Origin: Microglena sp. YARC
Taxonomy: Eukaryota > Chlorophyta > Chlorophyceae > Chlamydomonadales > Chlamydomonadaceae
Reading direction: 5' to 3'
DNA length: 64,000 bases
Assembly: GCA_022414725.1 (NCBI GenBank)
Contig: CM039462.1
Location: forward strand, 37,747,186-37,811,185
The notes beneath the pieces were generated by a model. The model saw only the letters and a program-made list of their open reading frames with translations, made no database searches and was not told the origin of the DNA. Positions within the stretch are counted from its first letter, which is position 1, and every line of letters starts with the position of its first letter. Made by a program: the position numbers and the translations under genes. Below, piece after piece: positions 50,379 to 61,987 of the stretch.

Positions 50379-52970
50379 ATGACTGATGCTCCTCACGGAC
50401 CATCAGGCGTGCTGCCTCCGAATCTCGGACCATCTGGCGTACTGCCTTCGGGCGAAGATCCGGCCGTCGTACAGCTTCGCGTTCGCGGACCATCTAATGG
50501 TCCGCAATTCCGCTCGGCAGTTGACGCAGCTTCTCAGCCACCTCACGCAGATCCATTGTCCGTTCTTGATCCGCCCCCTGAGGCAGAGTGCATGGATATC
50601 GATTCGGACCTCGAGTCTGGGGCCGAGGGTACGGAGCAGTCGGTTCCTGAGATGAAACTTTCGGCTGCACGCAAGAGGATTCCTCTCGTGATGCCTCATG
50701 CCAAGGCTTCGCAGGCACAATTGGCAGCCATGTCCCCTCTTCAACTCGTGGTCTATCAGGCGCAGCAAGCCCTTCACAAGGCCGCGGCCCCACCCAAAGA
50801 GAAGAAAGAGAAGAAGTCTAGATGGCGATACGTTCCCTTCCACAATGGCACACACCCTTTGAGTCCCTTCGCGGGTGCTGAGCTTACTGAAGCTATCTCT
50901 TCGACTATGGATGCTTTCTTTAGGGCCAACGTGGGCGAGAACATGTTGGCTAATATCCGTGACGCCATGTCCAAGCTGCATGCCGCCCACTTGGATGACC
51001 ATGGCAAGGCTGATGCCTGGATTGATAGTATGCCCGCTTTTGTGGATGACATCTTCGTTCGTCTCAACAAGCTGGACGCCAAGCTTGCTGTCAGGCTTGA
51101 GAGGGACGCGAAGTATGTTTTTGAGTACATTGTCCTCGAGCCAGTGGCCGCAACCCTCGAGGTTAAGCTCCCTCGTCTCAGGCTGGCGATAAATAAAGGG
51201 GTAGTGGGCAATAGAGTTGTGTTTGAACCGTTTGTTCTTCCCCATGCATATGCCAAGCAGACTCCTGCCCCTGCGTCCCCTGTCGTGCCTTCGTCCGCTC
51301 CTTCCGCTACCCACAAGCGTGGAAGAACTTCGCGGACTACCAAGTCTCGGACCACTCTCACACCCCATGCAAGTTTGAGTAAGTCGAAGCGACCTACCCC
51401 AAGTGGGGATAGTCCGAGTTCGGACTCTGAGGAAGGTGAGAGCAACATTACACAATCCTCCTTGCCACCTTCTGAAGCCGATTCTCTTCGCAACACTTCG
51501 GACTCCACGACGCGGACCATCCCAGGTACGCAGTCATCACAAACTGTCCCTCGCAAGTCTGCTGGGTCCTCTGCTATTCTCCCCCCTCCTCCTGTAACAC
51601 CGGCGGTTCCCAATCCATCGGCCCCTCGTCAGGTAGGTGATTTCGGGTTAAGTAAGAAAATTACTGAGCTCAGAAAGGAGCTTTGCTCCTTTCCCACTGA
51701 CGAGAAAATGGGTGACCTGGACGGACGCTCGAAACTCAGACGCTGGAGGGTTGCGGTTGAGACTGTGCTTTCCGTGCAGTTTGGTCGCGATGATGTGGAT
51801 TCTTTCTCTCATGTCGTTCCTCACTTGTCTGCCGCCCTGCACGGCTCCCTTAAGCGCACTTACGATGACACATACGCTAATGGCGAATTTCTCGGGTTTG
51901 ACTGGCTTGGTATCCTCACATGGATCCAGTCACTCTTGACTCCTGAACTTTTCACTGAAGCCGAGTTGGCGATGACACGCTTGCACGAGGGTACTATTCG
52001 TCAATTCTCTGGCGCGTCAGTCCAATCTTATTACCATCGAATTAAAGCGGAGTTCCGTTTGGTACCTGACTTGACCCCTAGAGAAAAGCTCAATTTCTTT
52101 CGTACAGGGTTGCTAGAGTCCGTGAAACTTGGGTCCTTCTGTCGCCGCGAATCGGGAACTACGTTCGAGACTGTCGAGGAACTGTTCCATTACATCCAAA
52201 TGGATGAGGCTCGTAGTCTTTCGTCCGCGAAAGGTCAGTCCATAGCGGCTACCTCAGCTAGGAACAGACTCGGGGGTTACGGGTTCCCCAACAGGAAGTC
52301 CATGGGCAGCGATGGCAAACCCCGGTTTCCAGGCAATACTGAGAGACCGACTGGTCAGCCTCTTGCTCTGAATAGGGTCCACTTTGCCGCCATTCCAACT
52401 CCACCCCCAGCTGATTCCGACTCTGATGATTCGCATGATGACGAAAGACACGTAGGCACTCGAGGAGTAGATATAGACACCGATGACCGACCCGGCAAGT
52501 CCGCCAGGATCGGTCCCCACTCTAACAGGGGACGAGGTGGACGTGGTGGCCGCTCGGGGCAACCTGCTCGCCCGGCTCATTCTGAAGGTGGTCGTCATGT
52601 TCGTGGTGCTTTCGGTTCTAACTCTATCGGTAGAGGGACGGGTCGCGGTTATGGTCAAGGGGCTGGCCGCGGCCGGGGCCACAGTACTAAGGGTTCAGGT
52701 CAGTCAAGTGCACCGGATTTCAGCGGAAAAGACCCTAATAGCCCCATGCACATGAACAATTCCGTGAGTGTTGCCCAGTCCATTTGGCTCCAACAGGGTT
52801 CTCGGTGCTTTTGGTGCTTCCATAAGATGGCTCAGTGCATATCTGATCGTGCGATCCCTGCCGAATGCCTAGTCAGGTATGACCCGAACAACCAATGGCC
52901 CGCACTCTCGGACAAGACCTGCCCTGATTGGAAAAGGGATAACAATGGCCCGATTCCTTCTTGGCCCTAG
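50379..52970 (+). CDS. Gag of element B, intact
   Basis: 863 residues from MTDAPHG. Helical middle region (about 160-290), Ser/Pro/Thr-rich linker, capsid-like domain with SYYHRIKAEFRLVPDL, REKLNFFRTGL and TTFETVEELFHYIQMDEAR (about 545-630), Arg/Gly-rich basic region (about 710-770), and a C-terminal cysteine cluster RCFWCFHKMAQC plus AECL (about 807-830), C-x2-C-x6-C-x9-C in place of a CCHC knuckle. It ends GPIPSWP then TAG, with pol continuing in frame. Despite the broken pol, Gag has no lesion. Confidence 0.9.
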   Translation: MTDAPHGPSGVLPPNLGPSGVLPSGEDPAVVQLRVRGPSNGPQFRSAVDAASQPPHADPLSVLDPPPEAECMDIDSDLESGAEGTEQSVPEMKLSAARKRIPLVMPHAKASQAQLAAMSPLQLVVYQAQQALHKAAAPPKEKKEKKSRWRYVPFHNGTHPLSPFAGAELTEAISSTMDAFFRANVGENMLANIRDAMSKLHAAHLDDHGKADAWIDSMPAFVDDIFVRLNKLDAKLAVRLERDAKYVFEYIVLEPVAATLEVKLPRLRLAINKGVVGNRVVFEPFVLPHAYAKQTPAPASPVVPSSAPSATHKRGRTSRTTKSRTTLTPHASLSKSKRPTPSGDSPSSDSEEGESNITQSSLPPSEADSLRNTSDSTTRTIPGTQSSQTVPRKSAGSSAILPPPPVTPAVPNPSAPRQVGDFGLSKKITELRKELCSFPTDEKMGDLDGRSKLRRWRVAVETVLSVQFGRDDVDSFSHVVPHLSAALHGSLKRTYDDTYANGEFLGFDWLGILTWIQSLLTPELFTEAELAMTRLHEGTIRQFSGASVQSYYHRIKAEFRLVPDLTPREKLNFFRTGLLESVKLGSFCRRESGTTFETVEELFHYIQMDEARSLSSAKGQSIAATSARNRLGGYGFPNRKSMGSDGKPRFPGNTERPTGQPLALNRVHFAAIPTPPPADSDSDDSHDDERHVGTRGVDIDTDDRPGKSARIGPHSNRGRGGRGGRSGQPARPAHSEGGRHVRGAFGSNSIGRGTGRGYGQGAGRGRGHSTKGSGQSSAPDFSGKDPNSPMHMNNSVSVAQSIWLQQGSRCFWCFHKMAQCISDRAIPAECLVRYDPNNQWPALSDKTCPDWKRDNNGPIPSWP

Positions 52971-53423
52971 GAAGTTGCCGGCCGGGTCATGACAGTTGGC
53001 CCTGACCGTGTAGTCAAAGCAGATACTGTTCAAGACGTGTTCCCTTTAGAACTTACCTTGGCGGCCCAGTTAGAACTTTTTGAGATGTTGGGCTTAACCC
53101 CTACCATTGATGTAACGAGCACTAACTGGAAATCTTCTCCCTGTCCCTACAAATATTCCACGGAGCATGGCATGCATGTTTCGTTGGCTGGATCTTGTGT
53201 TTATGCTCATCCTCTCCCTGCCGATGCAGTCTCCGTACTCGAACATTATTGGGAAAGCAAAAATGACTCTCCATACGAAACGTCCGGTATTTTCGTCCTC
53301 CCTAGTCAGGCTAGTTCGGACAAACACGTCTCTCAGTTACTGAAGGGCATGGAACTCCTTAAGGAATAACAGTCGGGCGATAACCACATTAAGCCTCCTC
53401 CGGATGGTTCCACTCCTCGGCGC
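52971..53423 (+). pseudogene. Pol N-terminal region of element B
   Basis: In frame with gag after the TAG. Contains GLTPTIDVTSTN, VYAHPLPADAVSVLEHYWE and KGMELLKE, then a TAA (53367-53369) where element A has TAT (Tyr). The following codons (QSGDNHIKP...) stay in frame to the protease. Confidence 0.85.
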
Positions 53424-55199
53424 ATGGCTACTCAGGTGTGGTATGATCCGCCTGATTCCGAAAAGGCTTGTCTTGTGATGAAAGAATGGCACGCGATCAA
53501 CGAAACCACGAAGGCAGTTTATTTTGGTCCGGAAGAAAAACCCAAGGTCCCTAGTCCGGTTGAATCGCGGACTAAGAAACACTGGTGGAAACGGGTCAAC
53601 GATCCCAAAGGCAGAGCACTGCAAGATATTGCCCGCCGCCCCACCAAATATAACCGACGGAATCAACATCCCGGCAATACCAACGCTTCCCCGGTCAAAC
53701 TTAAACGATTGGACATACTTTATGAAGTCAATACCAAGACTGCCACTGACATGATATTTAATGCACGCTCTGGTTTGAATCAGATGGTCACGTTGGCCGA
53801 ATCCGGCGCTGCGGGTTGTTTGATGGCTCAAGACATGGCTGAGCGGTTAGGCCTGCACATTCGCCCATGGGAGCATGGTACCGAAGGCTTCACGTGTGCG
53901 AACGAAGGTATCATTGGTATCAATGGTACAGCCACTTTGCCGTTCAGCATTCAGCGATTCAAAGGTTCTGCCCATGTCCATGTCGTCGATAAACTCCCTG
54001 GTGGTCTCGACCTCATCCTCGGTTCCGATAGGATGCGTGACGAAAAAGCCATTCTCGATTATGACGACATGCGCCTTATTCTCAAAAAGCATGGTTGTAG
54101 CTTAATTCCAGTAAACAGAACGAGAGATAGTTCGGTTCATTCGTTTTTCACTATGGCACTTTCGGGTGATTCATCAGTTGACCCTGTCATTTCTGGTCGT
54201 AAGGCAGCGAAATTTTTGAAGGCTGGGGCCAATCACATTATGGTCAACATTCGTGATTCTCGTCCGGTGGACTACCCCGCCTCTAATGTATCAGCCACCG
54301 AAATCGCGGACCTTCTGGCTAAAGCTGTCCCCAGTTCGGTTCATCTTCCGAACCCACCTGAAGTTGAAGTCGACTTCGAAACGTGGGTCAAAGAAAATTG
54401 TCCGGAACATGGACATCCTGCCCTAATGCCCGCCCATGTGGTCCGATACTTGTTGCGTAAATTCAAGAAAGTGTTCAATGCTCTTCCCATGCAAACTCCA
54501 AAGCATCGGGATATTCCTCATGTTATCAAGACTGAGGAAAACGCGTATGCACCTTATCATCACAATCGACGCATGAGCCCTGCGGAGACAGCTTTTTGCG
54601 AAGAATACGTGGCTGGCTTGTTAAAGCACGGATTCATTACACCGAGCTCTTCCCCCTATGGGGCACCGATTATGATCATTGCCAAACCGGGCGGTGTCGG
54701 TTATTGCGTCGTCTGCGATTGGCGAGCGCTTAATAACATTACCATCAAGAACAGGCACCCCCTTCCTAGGATTGACGAAATCATCGATAGGCTGAGCGGG
54801 GCTACTATTTTCAGCTCCCTTGACCTCACTTCGGGTTATTACCAGATTCGAATTTTGGACGAAGACGCCCCTAAGACGGCCTTTACCACTCCGATGGGTC
54901 AGTACGAATTCGAAGTGCTGGGCATGGGTTTAGCGAACGCTCCAGCCACTTTCCAGGCAGTAATGAAGAAGAGTTTTGCTCCTTACTCGCACAAGTTCGT
55001 GGTGGTGTATCTCGATGATATCCTGGTTTACGGTCGTAATCCCGAAGAGCACGCAGCTAACCTCGAAAAGGTCCTGCAGGTCTTACAAGACGAGGAATTA
55101 TATGCGAAATTGTCTAAGTGCACTTTCAACCAATCCGAGATTAAGTTCTTAGGCCACATTATCGTCGTAACGGCGTCAAGGTTAATCCGAAAAAAGTAG
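53424..55199 (+). pseudogene. Protease and reverse transcriptase, element B
   Basis: 591 codons. QVWYDPPDSE, then the protease site reads LAESGAAGCLM, so the catalytic Asp of DSG/DTG is Glu and the enzyme is probably dead. KLPGGLDLILGSDRMRDE follows. RT is well kept: MSPAETAFCEEYV, SSSPYGAPIMI, VVCDWRALNNITIKN (about 430), SLDLTSGYYQIRI, GMGLANAPATFQ, VVVYLDDILVYG (about 528). A single lost G in the LGHI(I)G-R motif shifts the frame into a stop. Confidence 0.92.
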
Positions 55200-55769
55200 C
55201 TACCGTCCGAGATTGGCCAACCCCTCGACATGCGAAACACGTTCAGCAGTTCTTGGGTTTGACCAATTATTTTCGAAAGTTCATCCAAGGATATTCGTCC
55301 ATGGCAGCTCCTCTTTCGGACCTTACAAAACTCAAAGGCGATTTTGGAGCAAAATGGACAGCGGCCCATTCATCCGCTTTTGAAGGGTTGAAAACGGCTT
55401 TGACTTCTGCCCCGGCTCTCATGCTCCCCGATTTTGACAAGCCCTTCGAGGTTATTTCCGACGCTTCTCTGTTGGACACAGGCGCTGTTTTACTACAGGA
55501 TAAACACCCTGTAGCTTACTCTAGCAAGAAATACATCCCTGCTGAAAAGAACTATACTGTGTCGGAACAGGAAATGCTTGGTATCGTCCATGCGTTGACC
55601 GAATGGCGTTGTTATTTGGAGGGGTCCCGGATGACATTGGTCACGGACCATAACCCTCTTACTTACTTCGATACCAAGAGTATCCTCTCTCGTCGCATGG
55701 GGCGTTGGCAAGAGACTCTCGCGCCTTTTCATTATACATGGGAGTATAGGGCCGGCCGTAATTAATAAC
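55200..55769 (+). pseudogene. RT connection and RNase H, element B
   Basis: GLTNYFRKFIQGYSSM, VISDASLLDTGAVLL, SEQEMLGIVHALTEW, VTDHNPLTYFDTKS and LSRRMGRWQE. It ends in a 4-bp duplication (TAAT) at RAGRN that creates stops; the frame resumes at 55770 with NVADPISRNP. Confidence 0.9.
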
Positions 55770-57133
55770 GTGGCTGATCCGATCAGCCGTAATCCTAACT
55801 TGTCTACACCAGGCGACCACGATCTTTCGCTCCACCTCATGGTATACTCGCTGTCAGTCACAAAGTGCAAGCCTCGTGTTCGTTCGAAAAAGCCAATTAC
55901 GGGTGCACCTCTGCCAATCAAATCCATCATGGATAGAATCTTGGAGGGTTACGCGTTTGACCCACTTTTTGATGCGGGTCACAAACGTCTGCGGGACAAG
56001 TTCTCACGCGACAGGTTTTGGTTCAAGAAATCCAAGCACGGACGATATTACTTGTGTGTCCCGGACAACCGAGTTCTCAAGCAGGATATCATCCGGGAAC
56101 AGCATGATCCGATTTATATGGGTCATTGCGGTCGCACGAAAACCCTTGAGCTGGTCACCCGTACATTCACTTGGGATGGTGTCACTGGCGACGTCAAGGA
56201 CTTCATCAAACGTTGTCCTTCGTGTCAGACCAACACGCCAGGGAACTTGAAGCCTGGTGGCACGTTGGTCCCGGTCGAAATCCCTTTACAATTTTGGGAT
56301 TGTGTTAGCACAGATTTGATAACAGCTCTGCCTCCTACGACTTCGGGTCATGATGCTATTGCCGTTTTCGTGGATAAGCTGTCCAAAATGGTGCGTGTCG
56401 CACCATGTTCGACTACAGTTTTGGCTGTTGGCTTTGCCGCTATTTATCTGGACACAGTGGTCCGCCACCACGGCATCCCTAAGAAGTTGCTCAGTGATCG
56501 AGACGCCTGGTTCACAGGCCATTTCGGCTCAGAACTTCAGCGCCTCATGGGAACACGACAGGCATTTTCGACCGCTTTCCACCCTCAAACCGACGGTCAA
56601 ACGGAACGTATGAATCGCGTTATCGAGGATATGATTCGCCATCACGTCGGTCCTTACCACGATGATTGGGACCAATCGTTGGCTCTTGTTGATTTTGCTA
56701 TTAACAACTCGTGGCAGGAATCTATCCAAAATACCCCATTTCGTGCGTACTTGGGTTATGACCCTCGTACCCCCATGGCCGCTGAGGTAGACTCCAAATG
56801 CCCAGCTGCTAAGTCATGGTGGGCATCCCACATTGACCGCCAAAACCATTGCAGGGACTGCCTGAAGGCAGCCCAAAGTAGGCAAAAAGCGAATTACGAC
56901 ACGCGTCGCCGCGAAGTGACGTTTTCAGTTTCTGGAGTAGTTGGTCCGCGAGACGAAGTCACTCAGGACGTCCGACAGGTTACGGCGTGTCGCCTGGACC
57001 TCCCAAAAATGATGAAGCTTCATCCGGTGTTCCATGTCGACCTTCTCAAACCTTGGCACTCTGCGGTCAACCGCACCTCGGTCAGCCCTTGGAGTTCGAC
57101 ACCGATGGTTCGCCCAAATGGACAGCAGCATGT
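55770..57133 (+). pseudogene. Integrase of element B, truncated by insertion
   Basis: Zinc finger HCGRTKTLELVTR ... CPSCQ; catalytic VSTDLITALPP (Asp), LLSDRDAWFTGHFG (Asp; the usual Arg after it is Trp), TDGQTERMNRVIED (Glu). About 33 residues, including the GPY motif, are deleted near 56930 compared with A. HPVFHVDLLKPWH follows. The copia element enters at 57134 before the chromodomain. Confidence 0.9.
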
Positions 57134-57287
57134 TATCAGCTTGGATAACACTCCGGAGAGTGGACTTTGTGTGTGCAGCACGCCAATCTATAAATGCGGA
57201 GACGAGAATAAGTTACAAGCGCAGGAGACCCATTAAGGGGCACCAGTGGAGGAAAGGGGGCGGTAGCCTGGAACCTGATCAGGGTAC
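57134..57287 (-). repeat. Left LTR of copia copy 2, truncated
   Basis: Matches 59283-59436 and then switches to interior sequence (GAGGTGGTCGG, as at 61988). Confidence 0.88.
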
Positions 57288-59282
57288 GAGGTGGTCGGAG
57301 GTTGGCGACTATTAGTCAATGGACCTGATCCAGGTACCACTATGATCGAAGGCTGTCTAAATCCTAAAGCTTCACCGCTAAAACGTGGCACAGAGGAGGG
57401 CCTGGCGACCCCCTGAGATTCGGCTAAGATTATAGTTGGATATCCAACTCCCACCCGCCCTAAAACTTCACACACAATACAGCAAGATCAGGCCCTGGTC
57501 TAGAATGCAACAATGATACATCCCAGCCAGGCCAGCCAACAACAATTGGGGTTGTTAAAGGGCGTAGGGAATTACCGGTAAACACATAACATATCACCGT
57601 TTGATGACAGGAGGGATGCAAGCGGGCACGGGGACCCATACTAAAGGGAGAACCCAGGAAGACAGTTTAGAACTGAACTGGAGATAGAGAGTACATCACT
57701 ACTCACTACTAACTGGCGCAACATTGGAAACCCAAAATATAATAACCCTTACTCACCAGGGAATACCCAACCAGTCTACCAAATAATGCCTTTCTAACTA
57801 GCTTGTTGCGTGACTGCCCAATACTAAGATTACATAGCAAGGGCAACCAAACAAACGCAACAACGACACATCAGGTGCAACCCCAAAGAAAAGCTCCGAA
57901 GGAGTCTTGTCTCCCTAGATGAACACGCGATTGCAAAGATAACACACTAGCACCATGCTGAGCAGTGTCATCATCAACAACTCATGCATGCCCCAACTAA
58001 TCGAGATCAACCATGCCTCTATACCACTTAACTAAAAAATTCCTAAGCCCTATCAGAACTCAAACACTTGAACCCAAACTCACGTATCTAAGGCATACAC
58101 CTAAGGGGGGAACCAGGGGCACGGGAAGACAAAGTAGTAACCTGTGACGAACCACGGAACGCACCCAGGGGTCACAAGGAGCCTAAGAGAGAGAAATATC
58201 CACCAAGATATCATGCCAAAGATCCTCCACGGCCGCTGGACTAGGGCCAGGACGGCGTCCACTGCGGCTGCGAGACCTGGGATCACAGAAGGTGGGGAAG
58301 CGTTAGGTCGAAGTCGAGATTTGAGGTATGGGAAAAAGGAGACGAGAATGACAGTGCAGCAAGTCACACCTGGTGCAGAAAATCGCACCAATGGCAGAAA
58401 ATCGCAAATCGCAAGGGCAGAATTCGAACATTTATCGCTAGGATGCGAAGAGCAGAGCCGAGGCATGTAAAGGTCCTAATATCTCGCCGTCGATGATCAG
58501 TCAATCCCAAGTCCCCCCCTCTATCGCTCGACTCACCCGGTTGGGGGTAGAGGGAGCAGCACCCGTAGTGGTGCTGACCATACCCCCCTGCTTCCTACCA
58601 CCTCCAGAATCTCCAGGTCCAGACGCGTAGGTAGTCCTCCTCTGGCGAACCCTACGGCAGTGCCGGCGATCCGCCAGCTTGATCGAAAAAATTCTCCAGA
58701 AGGTAGCACAGAGCCACTAGAGCGCAAGCTCATGCCAGGAGCCGACCGTCGGCTGGGCAGAGCAAAGGGGGCAAAGACGACGTAGACATCAGCAGGGAGC
58801 TTGGTCGGCTTGGCAACCTCCGGTATGCAGGCAGAGCCTCAAACACCGGAGAAAGGTTAGCGACGTCAAGGACGCGAGCAGACAAAGACGGGGTATCTCC
58901 ACCGATGTCCAGGCTAGTCGCCGACTTGAGTCTGCACGTCACAGTCATCTACGACAGACGGGAGGAGGCGACAGACGGCAGGGGAGGAAAAAAGGAAGAG
59001 AAGATGGAAGGAAGAGGAATGACCGGGGGGGGTTACTTCCACGATGGCGGAAGGACTCTCATGACGCTAGCAGAGGCAGCTGGTGCACAAACGTCTAGCC
59101 AATCATCAAGAGGAGCCGTTCCTCCGTTGGAAGGATTGGTCGCAGCCATCGCTGAGAATGATACTGCGCATCCCGCGCGTCCAGGAAAGACCATCCATGT
59201 CATGGAGTTTCTCAAAATGGCGGGAGGTCCTCGGGGAAGTTGCATCGCAAAGCAGTGGTAGTAAATAAAGGGCCGTATAACC

Positions 59283-59580
59283 TATCAGCTTGGATAACAC
59301 TCCGGAGAGTGGACTTTGTGTGTGCAGCACGCCAATCTATAAATGCGGAGACGAGAATAAGTTACAAGCACAGGAGACCCATTAAGGGGCACCAGTGGAG
59401 GAAAGGGGGCGGTAGCCTGGAACCTGATCAGGGTACAGGCTAGACAGCGCGTGTCAGAAGAACCGATGACGCAGTCAACAGGAAGCTGACATAGTACTGT
59501 CAGGACCGATAGTTCTAAGGGAGTACACAAGGAGTCACCAAGACATAAAACAAGCGAGAGCACCGCTTTTCATGCTGATA
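59283..59580 (-). repeat. Right (5') LTR of copia copy 2
   Basis: 298 bp, TATCAGC to GCTGATA. The abutting interior bases, read on the minus strand, are GGTTATACGGCCC. Confidence 0.92.
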
Positions 59581-59585
59581 CATGT

Positions 59586-59740
59586 ATCATGCGCCAGAAA
59601 TCGCGCGTAATTAAAACTCTTCCAAACGCCGAGAGGAATACCTCATCCGTTGGGCGGGTTACGGTATCGAACAAGACACTTGGGAATCCGGCAAGGACAT
59701 CGATAAGAAGTCGCCACAGATTGGCTGCAACGGTCTCAAA
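59586..59740 (+). pseudogene. Chromodomain of element B
   Basis: Resumes after the nested element: MRQKSRVIKT, then (one base shifted) REEYLIRWAGYGIEQDTWE and GKDIDKKS, matching A's chromodomain. Removing the insertion and one CATGT restores the join to the integrase tail. Confidence 0.85.
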
Positions 59741-59947
59741 GAGACCGCGACTATCGTACCGGCTCTCGCACGAAACGCAAGAATCCTTCCGTCTAAGGTT
59801 CGTTCCGGAGTTGGCACAAAAGGGATGTTAAATGGTCTCCTCCGGGACCAACTTGTGTTCTGCAAGTATATTTTGAGCCACGCACAACTCGTTTAGGTGT
59901 TTCACCTTTTCTTTCCTCCGATAGATGCGGGGTCCGCATCTCTTCAT

Positions 59948-59959
59948 GGAGGGGGGGAG
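59948..59959 (+). promoter_or_regulatory. Polypurine tract of element B
   Basis: GGAGGGGGGGAG next to TGTAACGG. Confidence 0.9.
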
Positions 59960-60022
59960 TGTAACGGTACAGACTCTTTCACATGCTCTGACCGCTATTA
60001 GACCTTTAGGTACAGTCATACC
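59960..60022 (+). repeat. 3' LTR of element B, first 63 bp
   Basis: Matches 49691-49753 with a few differences. Cut at ATACC by copia copy 3; the remainder is expected beyond the window. Confidence 0.9.
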
Positions 60023-60320
60023 TATCAGCTTGGATAACACTCCGGAGAGTGGACTTTGTGTGTGCAGCACGCCAATCTATAAATGCGGAGACGAGAATAA
60101 GTTACAAGCACAAGAGACCCATTAAGGGGCACCAGTGGAGGAAAGGGGGCGGTAGCCTGGAACCTGATCAGGGTACAGGCTAGACAGCGCGTGTCAGAAG
60201 AACCGATGACGCAGTCAACAGGAAGCTGACATAGTACTGTCAGGACCGATAGTTCTAAGGGAGTACACAAGGAGTCACCAAGACATAAAACAAGCGAGAG
60301 CACCGCTATTCATGCTGATA
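60023..60320 (-). repeat. Left (3') LTR of copia copy 3
   Basis: 298 bp, TATCAGC to GCTGATA, nearly identical to 59283-59580. Confidence 0.95.
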
Positions 60321-61987
60321 CTCCACCTATGACGCAGGTGACATACAATACTAGTACTCCACCTATGGCACTGGGGACATAGAACCATAAACTGGTAGCA
60401 AACAAAAATTATTAAGGAACGGCGGAAAAACAGGAAACCAGAAGAAAGCCTTGTCTAAAATAAAAGGATGAGAAAGGATGAACCAAAAACCACTGTAGTA
60501 CTCCGAAAATGTAGCAGCAAAAAACTTGGGTCATACCGAGCTGAGCTGAGACCAAAATGGAAATGTAACCATCCATGGTAAGCGCAAAAATACTATTCAT
60601 CCAGAATAGTAGGCACCAAACCAGAAAATCACAGGGAGGCCAAACAGAAATCAATCCTAATACCAAAGGAAGGGGAACAACGGTGACTGAAAGAACCGAG
60701 AACTTAACCTAAAGAGAAGACTGAAAAAATCGTATATCAAAGTTGGGGAACAACGGTATAGAAAACCCGATCCGGGAATAGGAACCTAACGCCAATCAAT
60801 GATAAACAAAGAGACGGATTGAAATATCGTGTGAGCGCAGCTCACGAGAGAATCAAAGCCTAAAGGACGCAGACAAGAGGACACTAAAGACTACGATGGA
60901 AAAAAAAGTCGATGGAAAAATCCACTACCTTAAAAACTATTCTTAGCATAGAATTCATGACTAGGTTGGGATGACAAAACCATGATGAACTGGTTTCTTA
61001 CCCAAAGATGGAAGTAAGAAGATTTATGAAAGTTAATTATCATAAATCCCCAGTTTCGGCACTAACTAAAACATTCTAGGAGGTGGGTATCGCACCGCAA
61101 AGAACTCATGCACTCAAGACAAACCAAGCGCCTAACTAAAGCAAACCAAACTTGCAGCAACTGAAAAAATCCAAAGGATGCGAAGTTAAAATTTTCAAGA
61201 AACTTGTAACCAACAAAGGAAACACAGTTCAATGAACAATAGAAGGGTAGATGTACAACCATAGTACATAAAACCTATTGTCCACCTGAAAAATAGTAAA
61301 CGCATGAAAAGGACTTCAAAGAATTTACTGCAAAGGATGGACTGAAAGGGCGCTTGAAATACACTCGGAAAACAAGAAAGAGGTGAGCGGCGGTACATCT
61401 GCAAGTACAATTGCAAGATTACCCAGCCCACCAATTCACAGTAAAATCCGAAGGGAAACAACTACTACACTCCACAAAAAGTTCCAATCACATGAGGGGC
61501 TGGTGATCTAAAAACAGTGTGGAGTAAAAAGAAATAGCTAATCTATGATGAGCTCCACCGAACGAACCATCTGCCTATGGAAACTAAGAGTCAGAAACCA
61601 TCAAGACGCTATAACGGTGGTCTGAATTAAGTACCACCTTCCACCAAAACCAAGAAAGACAGCTGAAAGGAAGCTGCCTAAACAAAGCGTCGTAACGCTC
61701 CACCAATCTAGACTACCCTATAAGTCAGTCTAGGAGGTGCTGAGGAATAGGCACTCACACATAGGGCCAAGTTAACCTACGTATGAGAACCAGCAGCACC
61801 TAAAACAATGAATCCTGGGTTGACTGTAACACCCCAGCCATACGCAGTATCAAGCTAGACCAGTGTTCAAGATCATCACTTACCCATTCGGCAACGGCTA
61901 CATCATCACATGGGCTTGACCCGAGTAATCCACCAGGGACGACAGGAGGCGTCGGAATTATCGACACCCGCGAGCCATCCGAGGTGG
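60321..61987. other. Interior of copia copy 3 without recognisable genes
   Basis: About 1.67 kb. The right part (61580-61980) matches 5693-6260 of copy 1; the left part has only short frames without domain motifs and is A-rich. It may be non-coding filler of a non-autonomous element or acquired DNA. Confidence 0.5.

Larger units (their letters stand above)
57134..59580 (-). mobile_element. Copia-family element, copy 2, nested in element B
   Basis: Target duplication CATGT (57129-57133, 59581-59585). Ends TATCAGC and GCTGATA. The right LTR is complete (298 bp). The left LTR keeps 154 bp and then passes directly into interior sequence, so about 140 bp of LTR and about 1.7 kb of interior seen in copy 3 are missing. 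The two LTRs differ at one position over the shared part, so the insertion is recent. It carries only a ruined integrase relic (about 57750-57960). Confidence 0.92.
49691..60022 (+). mobile_element. Ty3/gypsy chromovirus element B, with nested insertions
   Basis: Plus-strand relative of element A. 5' LTR, primer site, gag, pol and polypurine tract are present. A 2447-bp copia-family element sits just before the chromodomain (57134-59580) and a second one interrupts the 3' LTR after 63 bp (60023 onward). One frame covers gag to mid-RT with two stops, then a one-base deletion (about 55150), a 4-bp duplication (55764) and a deletion of about 100 bp in the integrase C-terminus. Inactive. Its left target duplication lies in the satellite and cannot be verified. 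Confidence 0.92.

Noticed and set aside
60412..61461. Hydrophobic minus-strand frames in copia copy 3
   Set aside because: Short, A/T-biased and absent from copies 1 and 2; no membrane protein family recognised.
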